Below are positions 5,045-5,055 of a stretch of DNA of 5,055 bases, in pieces. Positions within the stretch are counted from its first letter, which is position 1. The number at the start of each line of letters is the position of its first letter. The DNA is taken from contig DNHM01000336.1 in the NCBI GenBank assembly GCA_003485885.1, forward strand, positions 1 through 5,055, written 5' to 3'. The notes below the pieces were generated by a model. The model had not been told where the DNA came from. It saw only the letters and a program-made list of their open reading frames with translations, and ran no database searches. The stretch is from Acidimicrobiaceae bacterium (GTDB lineage Bacteria; Actinomycetota; Acidimicrobiia; Acidimicrobiales; UBA10347). Both the position numbers and the translations under genes were made by a program.

Positions 5045-5055
5045 GCGTTTGGCAG

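Noticed and set aside
1..5055. Defence, mobile or other previously undescribed multi-gene system
   Set aside because: All but one of the genes belong to common actinobacterial families with independent signals; there is no transposase, integrase, nuclease, toxin pair, long repeat array or composition break.

Overview
The window looks like an ordinary core-genome stretch of an actinobacterium. Two genes support this. One is the C-terminal part of a UPF0182-family membrane protein, a family typical of Actinomycetota. The other is a bacterial proteasome activator of the Bpa/PafE type (DUF2587), which occurs in proteasome-carrying actinobacteria. The DNA is moderately GC-rich by eye, and some genes lack a clear Shine-Dalgarno sequence. 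I would guess Acidimicrobiia or a relative, but this is inference.

Layout from left to right. (1) Positions 1-1047, + strand: the 3' part of a UPF0182 gene whose start is outside the window, ending in an Asp/Ala-rich acidic tail and followed by two hairpins without a T-tract. (2) Positions 1048-1358: a non-coding stretch with a dyad (TGTCA-N6-TGACA) and, nearer the next gene, GGGAAT-N18-GTT, which matches the consensus of SigR/SigH-type stress sigma factors. (3) Positions 1359-1616: a small helical protein of unknown function with a good ribosome binding site and a strong intrinsic terminator, so probably a single-gene unit. (4) Positions 1804-2940: a LOG/PpnN-like Rossmann-fold protein, probably a nucleotide-binding nucleosidase. 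(5) Positions 3029-3544: the proteasome activator, ending in Gly-Tyr-Leu, the docking tail for the 20S core. (6) Positions 3630-3989: a small four-helix DoxX-like membrane protein. (7) Positions 3990-4264: a non-coding stretch with strong RNA-fold potential, ending in a hairpin plus T-rich run. (8) Positions 4265-5044, - strand: a classical short-chain dehydrogenase/reductase converging on the rest.

The genes do not form an obvious pathway. The + strand genes are mostly separated by 85-190 bp gaps with their own signals, and only the proteasome activator and the DoxX-like gene (85 bp apart) could plausibly share a transcript. I found no mobile element, CRISPR array, tRNA, rRNA or defence system. 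The points most worth a second look are the stress-sigma-like promoter in front of the unknown 85-residue protein, the Gln/Met-rich arm of the proteasome activator, the possible structured RNA at about 4031-4192, and the perfect TGGGGTC-C-GACCCCA palindrome.
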